A DNA stretch of 51,868 nt from Catenaria anguillulae PL171 (Eukaryota > Blastocladiomycota > Blastocladiomycetes > Blastocladiales > Catenariaceae): assembly GCA_002102555.1 (NCBI GenBank), contig MCFL01000177.1, positions 1-51,868 on the forward strand, in the 5' to 3' direction. The position numbers and the translations under genes were made by a program. A model generated the notes under the pieces. That model was not told the origin of the DNA. It searched no databases and worked only from the letters and a program-made list of their open reading frames with translations. Below are positions 11,090-21,252 of this stretch, piece after piece; position 1 is the first letter of the stretch; each line of letters begins with the position of its first letter.

Positions 11090-11535
11090 GTATCCGAGGC
11101 ACTTTCAAGCCAATCAAAAAAAAAGTGACGCGTCGCTCACTCAAAGATACATTTCCGAGTCTGTGAGCTGGTCAAAGGCCCCACACATCATCCATCACAT
11201 TCTCGCCCATGTGCTGCATGTTGCCAACAGTGAACAAGGTGAGACACGAGCAACTAGCAGTGAGTTGATCGGCGTCCCGACCTCGCCGAATAATCCCGTG
11301 CCTGTCGGCGCGTTTCTCCATGCATGTGGCTTTGACCTGTTCCAGAAAGAGTTTCCACCGACCCGATCGCGTCGGGTGCAGATAAAAACGTGAAGCATTG
11401 AAAAGCGTTGGCAGACCCGCCTGTACCGCCCTACCACCCGTAGACGCTGTCTGGATTCTAACTGCCCGCCCGCCTCCCCTCCCATCGAGCTTGCTTCTTC
11501 CCCAACCTCCTACGACTACGATCATAGTCCCAGCC
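11090..11535. other. Divergent intergenic region
   Basis: This lies between the membrane-protein gene (-) and ADE2 (+). The last 100 bases before ADE2 are pyrimidine-rich, as is common near fungal transcription starts. I see no other feature. Confidence 0.4.
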
Positions 11536-13348
11536 ATGAACTCTCGTCGCATCGGTGTCCTCGGCGGTGGCCAGCTCGGCCGCATGCTGATTGAATCCGC
11601 CCATCGCCTCAACGTCTCTGTCGTGTGCCTCGACTCTGATCCGGCCACCCCGGCCAAGCAGCTCCTGGGTCCTCCCGTGGCCGGCACCATTGACTGCGGC
11701 GCCTTTTCGAACGCGGCCGACATTCGCAAGTTTGTCTCGCAGTCCAAGATCGATGTCCTCACAGTTGAAATCGAACACGTCGACACCCATGTGCTCGACG
11801 AGCTCGAGGCCGAGGGCAATGTAGAGGTGCACCCGGCACCAAGTACCATTCGCGTGATCCAAGATAAGTTTGCACAAAAGGAGCATCTGACCAAGCACGG
11901 TGTGCCGACGCCCAAGTACGCGCCAGTCCCGAGCGTGGAGAGCCTGCAGTCGCTGGCTAAAGAGTGGGGATTGCCGCTTATGCTCAAGAGCAAGCGGTGG
12001 GCGTACGACGGCCGCGGAAACTACGCTGTGCATTCCGAGGAGGATATCGCCAAGGCCTACGAGACTCTGAACCCAAAGGCCGATCCCGAAGCCCTGTACG
12101 CGGAAGCTTGGTGCCCGTTTGAGCGCGAGTTGGCCGTTATGGTTGTGCGGGATCGCCAGGGACATGTGGTTGCATATCCGACTGTCGAGACGGTGCACAC
12201 GAGGAACATTTGCCATGTTGTTGTTGCGCCTGCGCAGATTGATGGACTCTTGGCGGCAAGGGCTCAGGAAGTGGCAAAAATGGCTGTTGCAAGCTTGTCT
12301 GGAGCTGGCATTTTCGGCGTTGAGATGTTCTACTTGGCCTCTGGTATGGCACAATTGCTCAGCTTTTCTCGGCAAACGGGTTATTGGCAGATTCTGACCA
12401 CTTTCCATTATTCCATAAACAGGTGAAATCCTCCTCAATGAAATCGCTCCTCGCCCCCACAACTCTGGTCACTACACCCAAGACGCATGCAACACTTCTC
12501 AATTCGAAAATCACGTGCGCGTGCTCGCCGGCCTCCCAATAGGCTCGACTGACCTCAAAGTGCCATACGCCGCCATGCTCAACATCCTCGGTCACGTGCC
12601 GACGGGCGACTTGCAGCGGACCCTTGCCTCTGCCCACGCCTCGGTCACGGTCCCAGGCTCCACGGTGCATTTGTACGGGAAGCCGGGCTGCCGCGCCGAT
12701 CGCAAAATGGGCCACATCAACCTCGTTGCACAAACCTTCCCCGAGTTGCAATCGCGCATGGCCCAGCTGCTGGCGGCCGACCTCGGTGTCTCTGTGGACG
12801 ATGCGCGCAACGTGATTTTGCCGTCTGCCCTCCGGCAAGGTGCGCCCAAAGTGGGCATCATCATGGGTTCGGACTCTGACCTGCCCGTGATGCGCGCCGC
12901 GGCACATATTCTGCGCGATTTTGACGTGCCGTTTGAGCTCACCATTGTGAGCGCCCACCGGACGCCGCTGCGCATGGTCGAGTATGCACAACAAGCGGCC
13001 GCACGCGGCATTCAGGTCATCATTGCCGGCGCGGGTGGCGCTGCGCATTTGCCTGGAATGGTTGCTGCCGTGACGCCGTTGCCTGTGATTGGTGTGCCTG
13101 TGGCGCTCAAGGTGTTGGACGGCCAGGATTCATTGTACTCGATTGTGCAAATGCCCAGGGGCGTACCGGTGGCAACGGTGGCGATCAACAACAGCACGAA
13201 TGCGGGCTTGCTGGCAGTGAGGATGTTGGGCGCGCAGTCGAGGTATTGCAGGGAAAAGATGGCAGAGTACTTGAAGAGGCAAGAGGCCGAGGTGCTGGGC
13301 AAGGTGGACAAGCTTGCACAGGTTGGGTGGGAGGAGTACAAGGCGTAA
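11536..13348 (+). CDS. ADE2: Phosphoribosylaminoimidazole carboxylase (PurK-PurE fusion)
   Basis: This enzyme carboxylates aminoimidazole ribonucleotide to CAIR, step six of de novo purine synthesis, in the cytosol. I model two exons, 11536-12343 and 12423-13348, giving 577 residues, close to the roughly 570 usual for fungi. The N-terminal PurK-like ATP-grasp part starts with the nucleotide-binding loop [14 protein letters not shown] and includes [13 protein letters not shown]. The exon junction restores [20 protein letters not shown], the conserved ATP-grasp end. The C-terminal PurE domain begins at [15 protein letters not shown] with the SAHRTP motif and [10 protein letters not shown]. Intron 12344-12422 (79 nt) has a GTATGG donor and AACAG acceptor. 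The order PurK then PurE is the fungal arrangement. Confidence 0.97.
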
Positions 13349-13584
13349 TGTGTTTTGTTTGCTGTGGTTCTTCATTGCTGTATTGTGTGTGTGATTTCTT
13401 GTCTTGGCTGTATGCAACAACCCCCCTTTTTTGTTCTCCGTGACACCTATACAACACCACTCTTTGATGCTGAACGGAGTCAAGAAACTGCGCCGGGCTG
13501 CCTGACATTCATATATGACAAAAGCGACATCCTCACCGAGTCGGCATTCCTTGTCCACTTCATAACATCAGCTCTCCATCCGCC

Positions 13585-14421
13585 ATGTCCCAGCTCGCCC
13601 GACTCTGTGCACTTGTTCCGCGCCGCGTTCCACTGGCCAGGCACAACTACTCTGTGCCATTTGTCCTCGAGACCTCGGTACCGCCCACCCATCTTCGTCG
13701 CTGCTCTTCTCTGCCCAAGCCAGAGCATGGTTTAGCGAGCAGCCACTAACTGGATCTCCAATCACCCGAGCAGGGCCGGTCGGAACGAGCATTCGACATT
13801 TACTCGCGCTTGCTCAAGGACCGGATCGTGTGCCTCTTCACGCCCGTCGACGATCATGTGGCCGGCCTGATTGTCGCACAGCTGCTTTACCTGGATGCCG
13901 AAAGCAACACCAAACCCATTTCGTTGTACATCAACTCGCCCGGCGGATCGGTGACGGCGGGCATGGCCATTTACGACACGGTTCGTTCGACGCACTCTTG
14001 CATTTCTTTGTTCCATTTGTCGCGTCCTCATGCCATGGTCCATCAATAATAGATGCAATACATCTCGGCACCCGTATCGACTCTGTGCATCGGCCAAGCG
14101 TCATCCATGGGCTCGTTGCTGCTCGCTGCAGGGTCCGCGGGGCAACGCCTTGCGCTCCCGAACGCGCGCATCATGATTCATCAACCAAGTGGCGGGGCTC
14201 AAGGGCAGGCGAGCGACGTGGCGATTCATGCGCGCGAGATATTACGCTGGCGGTCGCATTTGAACGAGATTTATGCGCGGCATACCGGTCAAGACAAGGA
14301 TGTGATTGAGGGCAAGATGGATCGCGATTACTTTATGAGCGCCGAGGAAGCAAAGGCTTTTGGGTTGGTGGATGTGGTGCTGGAGGGAAAGAAGAAAGGG
14401 GCGGAGAAGGTTGAAGTGTAG
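13585..14421 (+). CDS. CLPP: ATP-dependent Clp protease proteolytic subunit, mitochondrial
   Basis: This is the serine protease barrel subunit that works with ClpX in the mitochondrial matrix. I model three exons: 13585-13677, 13774-13980 and 14053-14421, giving 222 residues. The first exon supplies a short basic, Arg-rich presequence ([15 protein letters not shown]). The ClpP fold follows: [16 protein letters not shown], the hydrophobic-pocket region, [17 protein letters not shown], the catalytic Ser in GQASSMGS, and the catalytic His in MIHQPSGG. The catalytic Asp lies in the [16 protein letters not shown] region. Introns are 96 and 72 nt with GTACCG and GTTCGT donors. Exon 2 to exon 3 joins IYDT to MQYISAP exactly as in the family. 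A run of eleven C lies just past the stop. Confidence 0.95.
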
Positions 14422-14439
14422 GGAGCTCATTTTTGCCCT

Positions 14440-14450
14440 CCCCCCCCCCC
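14440..14450. repeat. C11 homopolymer
   Basis: Eleven consecutive C residues lie between the convergent 3' ends of CLPP and the next gene. It is a length-unstable tract and a likely spot for sequence error. Confidence 0.8.
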
Positions 14451-14499
14451 AGATGCACTTGCACAAGAATACAAGAATACTGGCAGACTTTTCTTTGCA

Positions 14500-15837
14500 T
14501 CATATTCGATCCAAGAGTTGATCGGCGACAACTGCTAGCAATACTGGCCACAAGGATGCCACATCCTCTGGCTTGTTTCCCGATAGCGTCATTGTGCCAA
14601 AGTACTTGCCAAGCAACTCATCCGCGACCAACGCCTTGAGCACGCTACCAGCTTGCTGTACCCCGTCGGCCTCCCCCTCACTGCTTCCACGCGCCACAAT
14701 GCCTCCAGACTCGGCTGCTGCTGCTGATGCTGCGGCCTCGCTTTCCATCTCGACCACTGTGCTCATCACAACTTCCCGCACACACTGCTCAATCAAGGCT
14801 TCGCATGCGCGGTCGGTTGCGTCGCGTTTGAGCTTGGCGAGCACGGCATCGTGAATGCATGTGCGGACCAAGTGGCGAGTTTCCTGGACAACGACTTCAT
14901 TGAGGAGAGAGGCCGCTAGGTGCGCGAGCGGGTCCCGTGGAGAAGTGGACCATGGGAATTGCTTGGTAGTTCGGACTTGACTGTAAAAAATTTTGGCTAG
15001 GTCAGCTCGAACGGAAACCTCAGGGGCGGTAGAAACAAAAACATAGCAGTGGGCAACAACATACTCGAGTTTGGCTTGCGCATACTCGACAAGAACGAGG
15101 TCATGGACCAGAGAGGCGACAGTCGAGTCAAGTATGTCGCTTGTGATTTCGGCAATGTCTGACTCTCTGGTATCAGCATTATCGCTGCTGTCGACTGATA
15201 CATCGTCCGACGCATGGACGGGACTCTTTTCGCGCGTAATGCGCCTCGGGCTCGTGGGGATTGAGGAGGCAGATGCTGGTGGCGATGCCGATTTCAGCGG
15301 GGCATGTTTGGAGAGCCGACGCCGGGTTGGGCTATCCGAGTTTGAACGCTGGTGATGTGACTGTCGATGGTCAAGTTGCGGATGGTGAATAGGGCATGAG
15401 CCGCACGTAGCGGCGAACTGCTGTTGTTGCAGTTGTTGGAATTGAGCAAGGCCCCAAGGTAACGAAGGGGTGGAGCCCGGTTGGAGTGCCGTGGGAACCA
15501 GGATCGCCGTCGGGGTTCCAAGCATCATCGGCAGAGACGATGGGTAGCCCGGGAAGCCAAACGGCGCCGCGTATGGCTGCTGGAGTTGCTGAACTGGCGA
15601 AGCAGCACATGAACATGAATGTGATTGATCATGATGAGCTGACGCAAGGGTGTGGAGCGGATCGAGCACGACTTTAGAGCCAGACGTGGGCGACGATGCG
15701 TGGCTGCTGACAGGCAAAGCACATGAGCGGTCGGATCTCTTGTGCTTCTTGTCAAGCGATGGCGGTGTTGGGGTCTGCGGAGGTGACATTGGGCTCAATG
15801 CTTCAAGTTTATTCACTCTTTTTGTGTATTCATTCAA
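14500..15837 (-). CDS. Hypothetical protein, disordered N-terminus and helical C-terminus
   Basis: This is a single open frame of 445 residues. Residues 1-200 are Ser/Pro/Gln/His-rich low complexity with a Gln run (QFQQLQQQQF) and a Cys/His cluster (ATCGSCPIHHPQLDHRQSHH) that does not form a known zinc finger. Residues about 215-445 look helical: ESDIAEITSDILDSTVASLV, then ETRHLVRTCIHDAVLAKLKR and ACEALIEQCVREVVMSTVVE. Such amphipathic runs recall the C-terminal helical part of SAC3/GANP-type mRNA-export proteins, but the resemblance is too weak to name. It is convergent with CLPP and divergent from the PP2C gene. The codon pattern and length argue for a real gene. Confidence 0.7.
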   Translation of the reverse strand: MNEYTKRVNKLEALSPMSPPQTPTPPSLDKKHKRSDRSCALPVSSHASSPTSGSKVVLDPLHTLASAHHDQSHSCSCAASPVQQLQQPYAAPFGFPGYPSSLPMMLGTPTAILVPTALQPGSTPSLPWGLAQFQQLQQQQFAATCGSCPIHHPQLDHRQSHHQRSNSDSPTRRRLSKHAPLKSASPPASASSIPTSPRRITREKSPVHASDDVSVDSSDNADTRESDIAEITSDILDSTVASLVHDLVLVEYAQAKLEYVVAHCYVFVSTAPEVSVRADLAKIFYSQVRTTKQFPWSTSPRDPLAHLAASLLNEVVVQETRHLVRTCIHDAVLAKLKRDATDRACEALIEQCVREVVMSTVVEMESEAAASAAAAESGGIVARGSSEGEADGVQQAGSVLKALVADELLGKYFGTMTLSGNKPEDVASLWPVLLAVVADQLLDRI

Positions 15838-17128
15838 CGAATTGGTGTCTGTCGAGTCGCGTTTTTATTCAATTGTTGTTATCCCGAGGCCGTATTAACA
15901 TAATCTCTGAACTGTGATAAACGCCGCATGTATACTGTCATACCAGCAGATCTTGTCAGAGGTTTGCGGGTACGAATCAATCGCCAGCTCAAAATGGATC
16001 AAGTGTAGCAGGTATGGATGTGCAGTTCGCATGGAACATGCATGCATGCAACAAAACAATCTTTCAAAACATGGCGCATTTTGGCAGACCGGCTACACTG
16101 CCTCAAAATTGCAGTCGCATTCGTATCCTGGCTGGATGTACAATGCAACAGACGCTCTCTGTCGTGCAAATATTCAACTGCCGGCGGAGCTGGCGGTAAG
16201 CTGACTTGGATTTGGGCCATTTCTTGAACCTGAAAGACTCGGCATATAAAGGGCGAGTTTGCTAACACTGAGGCTGAACTTGCATCCAGTGTCTGTGATT
16301 CACAATCCCTGTATAACAATTCGCGCAATTGGGATGAAGGAGCTTGCGTTGCACGATACCAGTCGCCAACCACACTGTAGAGGCGAAACTGGCCACAGTT
16401 ACCTCGGCAGATTGAAACTTGCCCGAGCCACCCAAAATAGGCCCGGCCCAGGTCACTACTTAACCAGATAGTGAGGTACACGGCCCTAGTTGCAGATAGA
16501 GCCATCAATATGTCAACCCAAGTGCGAGCACAAGTGAGAGCATACAACTCGCACCACCCCGGCTTTTCGCCCACATCTGACCCACTAGGCACAGTACTTG
16601 TGACTGCATTGCGTGAGCCGCGAGGTGCCATGGTTGGTGCATACTAGCAATGTCGGTGCTGTAGTGTCCACGGATCTGCGGTGACCAAATTGTCCTCCTT
16701 TCAGAGGGCAAAGGTCGGCCCGGAGTGACTTGCACGAGTGGCAGAGGGTGACAACGGATACTGGAGGATGTCGCGTTTCGACTGGGAATCGATGTGGACA
16801 CTTGCGCTGGGAGAACAATTGCGGGTGGGCCAAGCATGGAGGCAGCGAGGTAACTGCCAGAAGAGAATGTGCAGAGTGGCATTGTCCACGCTGGGTCAGT
16901 CTATCAGTTGAGCTTGGAAAGTCCAACTGGCCGATGGGAAGCGTCAAAGGTTATGTACGCGTCTGTTGAGTTGTTCCCGAACCATCCCGACGGCTTCCTG
17001 CGATGTTCCGATGGTTCCGATCGGAAGCGTCCATGTCAGGAATTCGCAAGTATTGGCCGCAGAGTCCAGGCCGAGTGCGCTGCCCACACTGCATGCAATC
17101 TTCCCTGTACATACTCTGATACACTGCA
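15838..17128. other. Long divergent intergenic region
   Basis: About 1.3 kb of AT-richer sequence lies between divergent genes. It includes a CATGCATGCATGC palindromic stretch near 16036-16048 and a TATA-like GGCATATAAAGGG near 16240-16252. One 210-codon open frame on the minus strand (15999-16631) shows no domain or consistent composition and I do not accept it as a gene. Confidence 0.45.
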
Positions 17129-18964
17129 ATGTCGCACGTCCTTCATTCGGGTGCCGCCGCCGCCGCCACCGTGGCTGCCCGCCTTCCAGCAACCGCTTCC
17201 GTCGTCGCGGCCCGGACTGCTCGCCAACTGACGTCACATCAGCTTCGCCGCTCCGTTGGGACCGCTGCATCTGCGGCTACGCACGCTCGGGCACCGACCC
17301 ACAGTGGGCGTCGAGGAGCTCACTCGATTGCGTCGTCACGTGCCCCGCACCCGCATTCGCTCAATGTGGCGCATCAGTCGGCCGATGGCGGCGGTGGGAT
17401 GCCGTACACGGCTCCGACATCGCCAACAACCGCCTCTCCTCTTCATTCGCAACACTCGTCGTCGCCTGCTTCTCAAGCGCACGGCAATGGCCATGGTCAG
17501 CCGTCGCAACAAAACAATGGGCACTCTCCACATTCGCATTCGCACTCGCATACAACACACACTCCGGCAGCCAAAGTCAAGGGAGGGCCAACGGGCATGT
17601 CGTCCAAGGTTTCCGTCACTTCCCCACCCGACTCGACATCGTCGCCGACACTCATGCACCAGCAACGTACATTCCACACATCCACCAATTCCCACGACCA
17701 TGCTCAACAAGCGCACTCGGCGCCGTCGCACCAAGCTTCGGGTCCATCCATCCCGCCTGCTGCAGCATCCGTCTCTGCTTCTGCCTCTTCACCATCATCC
17801 ACTGGCGACTCGCTCGACGCCATTGATCCATCAATCGACCCACTGCCAGCCGTGGGTGCCGACGCGGATCCCGGCTCACCAACAACAACAACCCACACAC
17901 CCTTTCTCATGTGCCTGGGCGCCGCCGCTCGCCCCAAGCGCCCGTCGACCCCAACTCCAGCCACCCCGCCACCCGCCACTTCTGCGCACGACCCAACTTC
18001 ACTCAACCCACACACGCCCTCTGGCGCAACCCAACTGCTAACGCCTCGCCCGCTCGACTGCGGCGAAGACGCCTTCTTTGCCCTGACCCGTGGCCCACTC
18101 GCTGTGTTTGGCGTTGCCGACGGCGTCGGCGGCTGGGCCGACTTGGGCGTCGACCCGAGCCTGTTTGCCTGGGAACTCATGCGCAATTGCCGCGCGGCAG
18201 CGCACGGCGGGGAAGCCGACCCCTTGCGTGTGCTCACTCGCGCGTATCAGCAGTTGCTTGATGAGCGTCGCGTGACTGCTGGATCGGCCACGGCGGCTGT
18301 GTTGTCGTTTGATATGCGCACGGGCGTGTTGAAGACGGCCAATTTGGGCGATTCCGGGTATTTGATTGTCCGGACGGGGGCCGCGGGCGCCGGAGACAAG
18401 GCTGACAAGGACAAGGCGGATTTGCCGAGGGCAGTGTATCGGTCGCCCGAGCAGCAGCATTATTTCAATGCGCCGTATCAGCTCAGTGTCAGTCCCGATT
18501 CCGTGAGGGGCAACATTTCCGATCGGCCAGAAATGGCCATGTGTGCAGAGCATCAGTTGCAAGCAGGCGATGTGTTGATTGTCGCAACCGATGGATTGTT
18601 TGACAACTGTTTCACGTCGGATTTGCTGTACACGGTTCAACGCGAGTTGACTGGCCCGTTGGCTGCTGCTGGGATGAGCGGAGGAGGCGGCACAGCGGGC
18701 ATGGATGTGGTTGCGGCCAGGGTTACCAAGCTGGCCCGGGCGCTTGCGGTGCAAGGAAGGGAGTTTGCCATGAATCATCGCAGGCAGAGTCCGTTTGCCA
18801 GGGCCGCTTCCAGTGTGTCGGGCCGCGTGTTCTCTGGCGGCAAACTGGATGATGTGACGGTCGTGACAGCCATGGTGGTGGATGCACCAAAGGCGGGCAA
18901 AGATGGAGGTGAGGGTGAGGGCAAGGAGGCTGGACACACAACGCTGCTGTATGCCAAGGTGTGA
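17129..18964 (+). CDS. PTC7-type PP2C protein phosphatase
   Basis: This is a metal-dependent Ser/Thr phosphatase; PTC7/PPTC7 members act on mitochondrial proteins, including coenzyme Q biosynthesis factors. It is a single exon of 611 residues starting at ATG 17129. The N-terminus is Ala/Arg-rich with few acids (residues 1-45), compatible with a mitochondrial presequence. Residues about 60-310 are a low-complexity Ser/Thr/Pro/His spacer (HSPHSHSHSHTTHTPA) absent from the compact (about 300-residue) homologues I know. The catalytic region starts near residue 311: GEDAFFALTRGPLAVFGVAD, with the metal-binding Asp in GVADGVGGW, then AVLSFDMRTG, ANLGDSGYLIVR, VLIVATDGLFDN and GKLDDVTVVTAMV. All signature Asp residues of PP2C are present. 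Confidence 0.9.
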   Translation: MSHVLHSGAAAAATVAARLPATASVVAARTARQLTSHQLRRSVGTAASAATHARAPTHSGRRGAHSIASSRAPHPHSLNVAHQSADGGGGMPYTAPTSPTTASPLHSQHSSSPASQAHGNGHGQPSQQNNGHSPHSHSHSHTTHTPAAKVKGGPTGMSSKVSVTSPPDSTSSPTLMHQQRTFHTSTNSHDHAQQAHSAPSHQASGPSIPPAAASVSASASSPSSTGDSLDAIDPSIDPLPAVGADADPGSPTTTTHTPFLMCLGAAARPKRPSTPTPATPPPATSAHDPTSLNPHTPSGATQLLTPRPLDCGEDAFFALTRGPLAVFGVADGVGGWADLGVDPSLFAWELMRNCRAAAHGGEADPLRVLTRAYQQLLDERRVTAGSATAAVLSFDMRTGVLKTANLGDSGYLIVRTGAAGAGDKADKDKADLPRAVYRSPEQQHYFNAPYQLSVSPDSVRGNISDRPEMAMCAEHQLQAGDVLIVATDGLFDNCFTSDLLYTVQRELTGPLAAAGMSGGGGTAGMDVVAARVTKLARALAVQGREFAMNHRRQSPFARAASSVSGRVFSGGKLDDVTVVTAMVVDAPKAGKDGGEGEGKEAGHTTLLYAKV

Positions 18965-19350
18965 TGCAGGAGAGGAGTTTTTCGTCTCTTTTTCCGTTTG
19001 GCTTCTTTGGCAGTACCCCAATTCTTCTATTTCCTCTCTTTTGTTGCAGCATATCTTCATTCACTTTGCGCGACGAGCTGCGCTTCTCCCTTTTGTTGTC
19101 GTCGCTTCCCAGTAAATAACCAACACCCCATTACGTCTGATACATGCTACTCCGCCGTGCGTTGCGTTATTGTGGTCAGTTTTTCTCGCTTGAGTCAGTC
19201 AGCCACCAGAGACTGAGAGTCAGAGCCAGTCACAGGAATGAGTCAACATCGTCCAGGCATTACTAATGAGATGCCGCCATTTGCCGCTTTTGCATGCACT
19301 CTTCTGAGGACAGTACGTCTGCATGTATTTAATTCTTTTGCATCAATACC
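18965..19350. other. Intergenic region
   Basis: This T-rich spacer holds the 3' end of the phosphatase gene and the promoter of the repeat-protein gene. Nothing else was recognised. Confidence 0.4.
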
Positions 19351-20991
19351 ATGCCATATTCCCTGTTGCGACAACCCACTACTACACCCATCAACCTCCT
19401 CCGAGCCGGCTGGCAAAACATGGAGAGCAAGGCGCCATACGATGCCAAATGGATCCGGCCGCACGAGGACATGTTGTGCGCGCTGCTCGAGCCCGGCGGC
19501 GACGGCGACGGCGCCGGTGCCGATCGCAACGTTGCGCTCGTGGAAATGTGGGTCAGGCACGACGCGTGTGTGCTCCCGTATGCCGAGTGGGAGCTCGTGA
19601 TCGAAGCGGCGTGTGAGTACGGCCATGTCAGTGCGCTGGATGCGATCCGCGAGTGCACGCTGTTGTGGGACGATGCGTATCCGCAGGACAGAGCCTATAC
19701 CAACATATACGGGGGTGATGCCGTGCGTGGAGGTCAGGTCCGTGTGCTTGAGTGGATGGTGAGCACGGCTGGGTGGCGTCTTGAGACGCTTGTCCACCAT
19801 GCGTGTGCATATGGAAAGGTGCATGTGTTGGAGTGGTACTTGGCGAATCGGGCGCGCGTGGACCCGGATCCAGAGTGGGAAAAGAAGGTGGAGGCGCAGC
19901 ATGCGCCGTACATCAAGGACGAGCTCTTGCTGGACTTGGCCACGGACAATGGCCATGACCACGTTGTACAGTGGTTGGTGGAATATTACGATCCCATTGT
20001 CCCATTGGATCGCTGGTCGGATGTGGATGGCGCAAGTGCAAGCGGGCGTTTGGATGTGCTCAAGTTGTGGCATGCGCGAGCAGCGGCTGGTGCATGTGCG
20101 TTTCCACACTATTCCGAGAATGCGCTGCATTTCGCGACGGCCGAGGGCCACTTGCAAATTCTATCTTGGTGGGTCCACGAGGGTGGGTGGGAGCTCAAGT
20201 ACGACCCTGACGAGCTGCTCCGGTGTGCATTGTGTGCCAAGGATTGGCTTCAAGTTGTGGATTGGTGGATGTACGAGTCCGGTATCAAGTTTGATATGGA
20301 CCAGCTCATGGGCATCTTGAGCAAGTGCGACACGCGCACGTTGACGGTGCTTAACCGCTGGCAGCAAGCGGGCAGTTTGGCGTTCCCATGTAACGTCTCC
20401 AAGGCGCTGTGCAATGCCGCATGGGAGTCACGGGTTGACGTGCTTGAATGGTGGCAGACGCGCAGCGGTGTCAAGCTCGAGTTTGACCACGGGTTGATGG
20501 ACGCCGCTTGCCATGGCGCAAGTACGCACTACTTGTCCTTGACCATGCTCGAGTGGGTTCGCACGCTGCATGATGAACGTGGGGTTGACTTGCAATACTC
20601 GGAGGCGGCGCTTGACGGGATAACGTGGGATTGGGACCTGCACTACGCTGAAAGCAAGGTCGAGGTCGTTAAATGGTGGCTCGCGTCTGGATTACCGCTC
20701 AAGTTTTCCGAAAAGGCGTTTGTCAACGCAGTTCTTGCAATTCACTGGCATCTCGGGCAAGAGGCTGCGGATTGGTGGATTGACGAACCGCAGCTGCCAG
20801 TCAGGTACACTGCTGATTTCCTCCGTAAAGTCGTCTCGGTCGAGTCCGAGTATCCAGCGCATGCCCAGCACTTGGTGAGATGGATGATTGCCAAGGGATC
20901 GGACCTTAAGTTGGACGCGGATGCTTGGAAGCGACATGATGGGACATTTATGCTTGAAGAGTTGGGAGAGTACTTTCGCATCCGGGGTTGA
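19351..20991 (+). CDS. Trp-rich ankyrin-like repeat protein
   Basis: This is a single exon of 546 residues; ATG 19351 is the first in frame, with ATG 19421 as an alternative. It is built from about a dozen degenerate repeats of about 30-35 residues. Each pairs a short helix carrying a hydrophobic-Leu/Val-x-Trp-Trp core with a second helix: VDVLEWWQTRSGVKLEF, VEVVKWWLASGLPLKFSEKA, EAADWWIDEPQLPVRYTADF, LQILSWWVHEGGWELKYDPD. This is the divergent ankyrin-type repeat seen in large families of amoebae and, from memory, blastocladialean fungi. There is no signal peptide, membrane segment or F-box. It is likely a cytosolic protein-binding scaffold; ligand and role are unknown. Confidence 0.85.
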   Translation: MPYSLLRQPTTTPINLLRAGWQNMESKAPYDAKWIRPHEDMLCALLEPGGDGDGAGADRNVALVEMWVRHDACVLPYAEWELVIEAACEYGHVSALDAIRECTLLWDDAYPQDRAYTNIYGGDAVRGGQVRVLEWMVSTAGWRLETLVHHACAYGKVHVLEWYLANRARVDPDPEWEKKVEAQHAPYIKDELLLDLATDNGHDHVVQWLVEYYDPIVPLDRWSDVDGASASGRLDVLKLWHARAAAGACAFPHYSENALHFATAEGHLQILSWWVHEGGWELKYDPDELLRCALCAKDWLQVVDWWMYESGIKFDMDQLMGILSKCDTRTLTVLNRWQQAGSLAFPCNVSKALCNAAWESRVDVLEWWQTRSGVKLEFDHGLMDAACHGASTHYLSLTMLEWVRTLHDERGVDLQYSEAALDGITWDWDLHYAESKVEVVKWWLASGLPLKFSEKAFVNAVLAIHWHLGQEAADWWIDEPQLPVRYTADFLRKVVSVESEYPAHAQHLVRWMIAKGSDLKLDADAWKRHDGTFMLEELGEYFRIRG

Positions 20992-21252
20992 AAAGAATAG
21001 CGGATTCATTTGTGCCTGTGCATAAGGCGACTCATTCTCTAGGCCAATAATACCACGATTGTGTGGTCAATAAAAGCATCTCGGGAATCATTTGCGAAGG
21101 AGGGACGCGAGACAAACTGCACATGTTCAAGTCATGAGCGGATCGGCAGCGATCCATACAACTCGCAACTTCGCCAAACGTCGAACAGCACGCAAAGAAT
21201 ACGTACATATTTTCATCGTCAATGCACTCTAAAACTTATTGAATATCCAACC

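Noticed and set aside
13678-13773. Reading through ClpP intron 1 as coding
   Set aside because: The continuation hits a stop within the interval and breaks the match to the conserved [11 protein letters not shown] segment that splicing restores.
16036-16048. CATGCATGCATGC palindromic stretch as a regulatory site or element end
   Set aside because: Too short and low in complexity, with no paired copy or nearby element.
15999-16631. A 210-codon minus-strand open frame in the long spacer upstream of the PP2C gene
   Set aside because: No domain, no consistent residue composition, and it overlaps equally long frames on the other strand.
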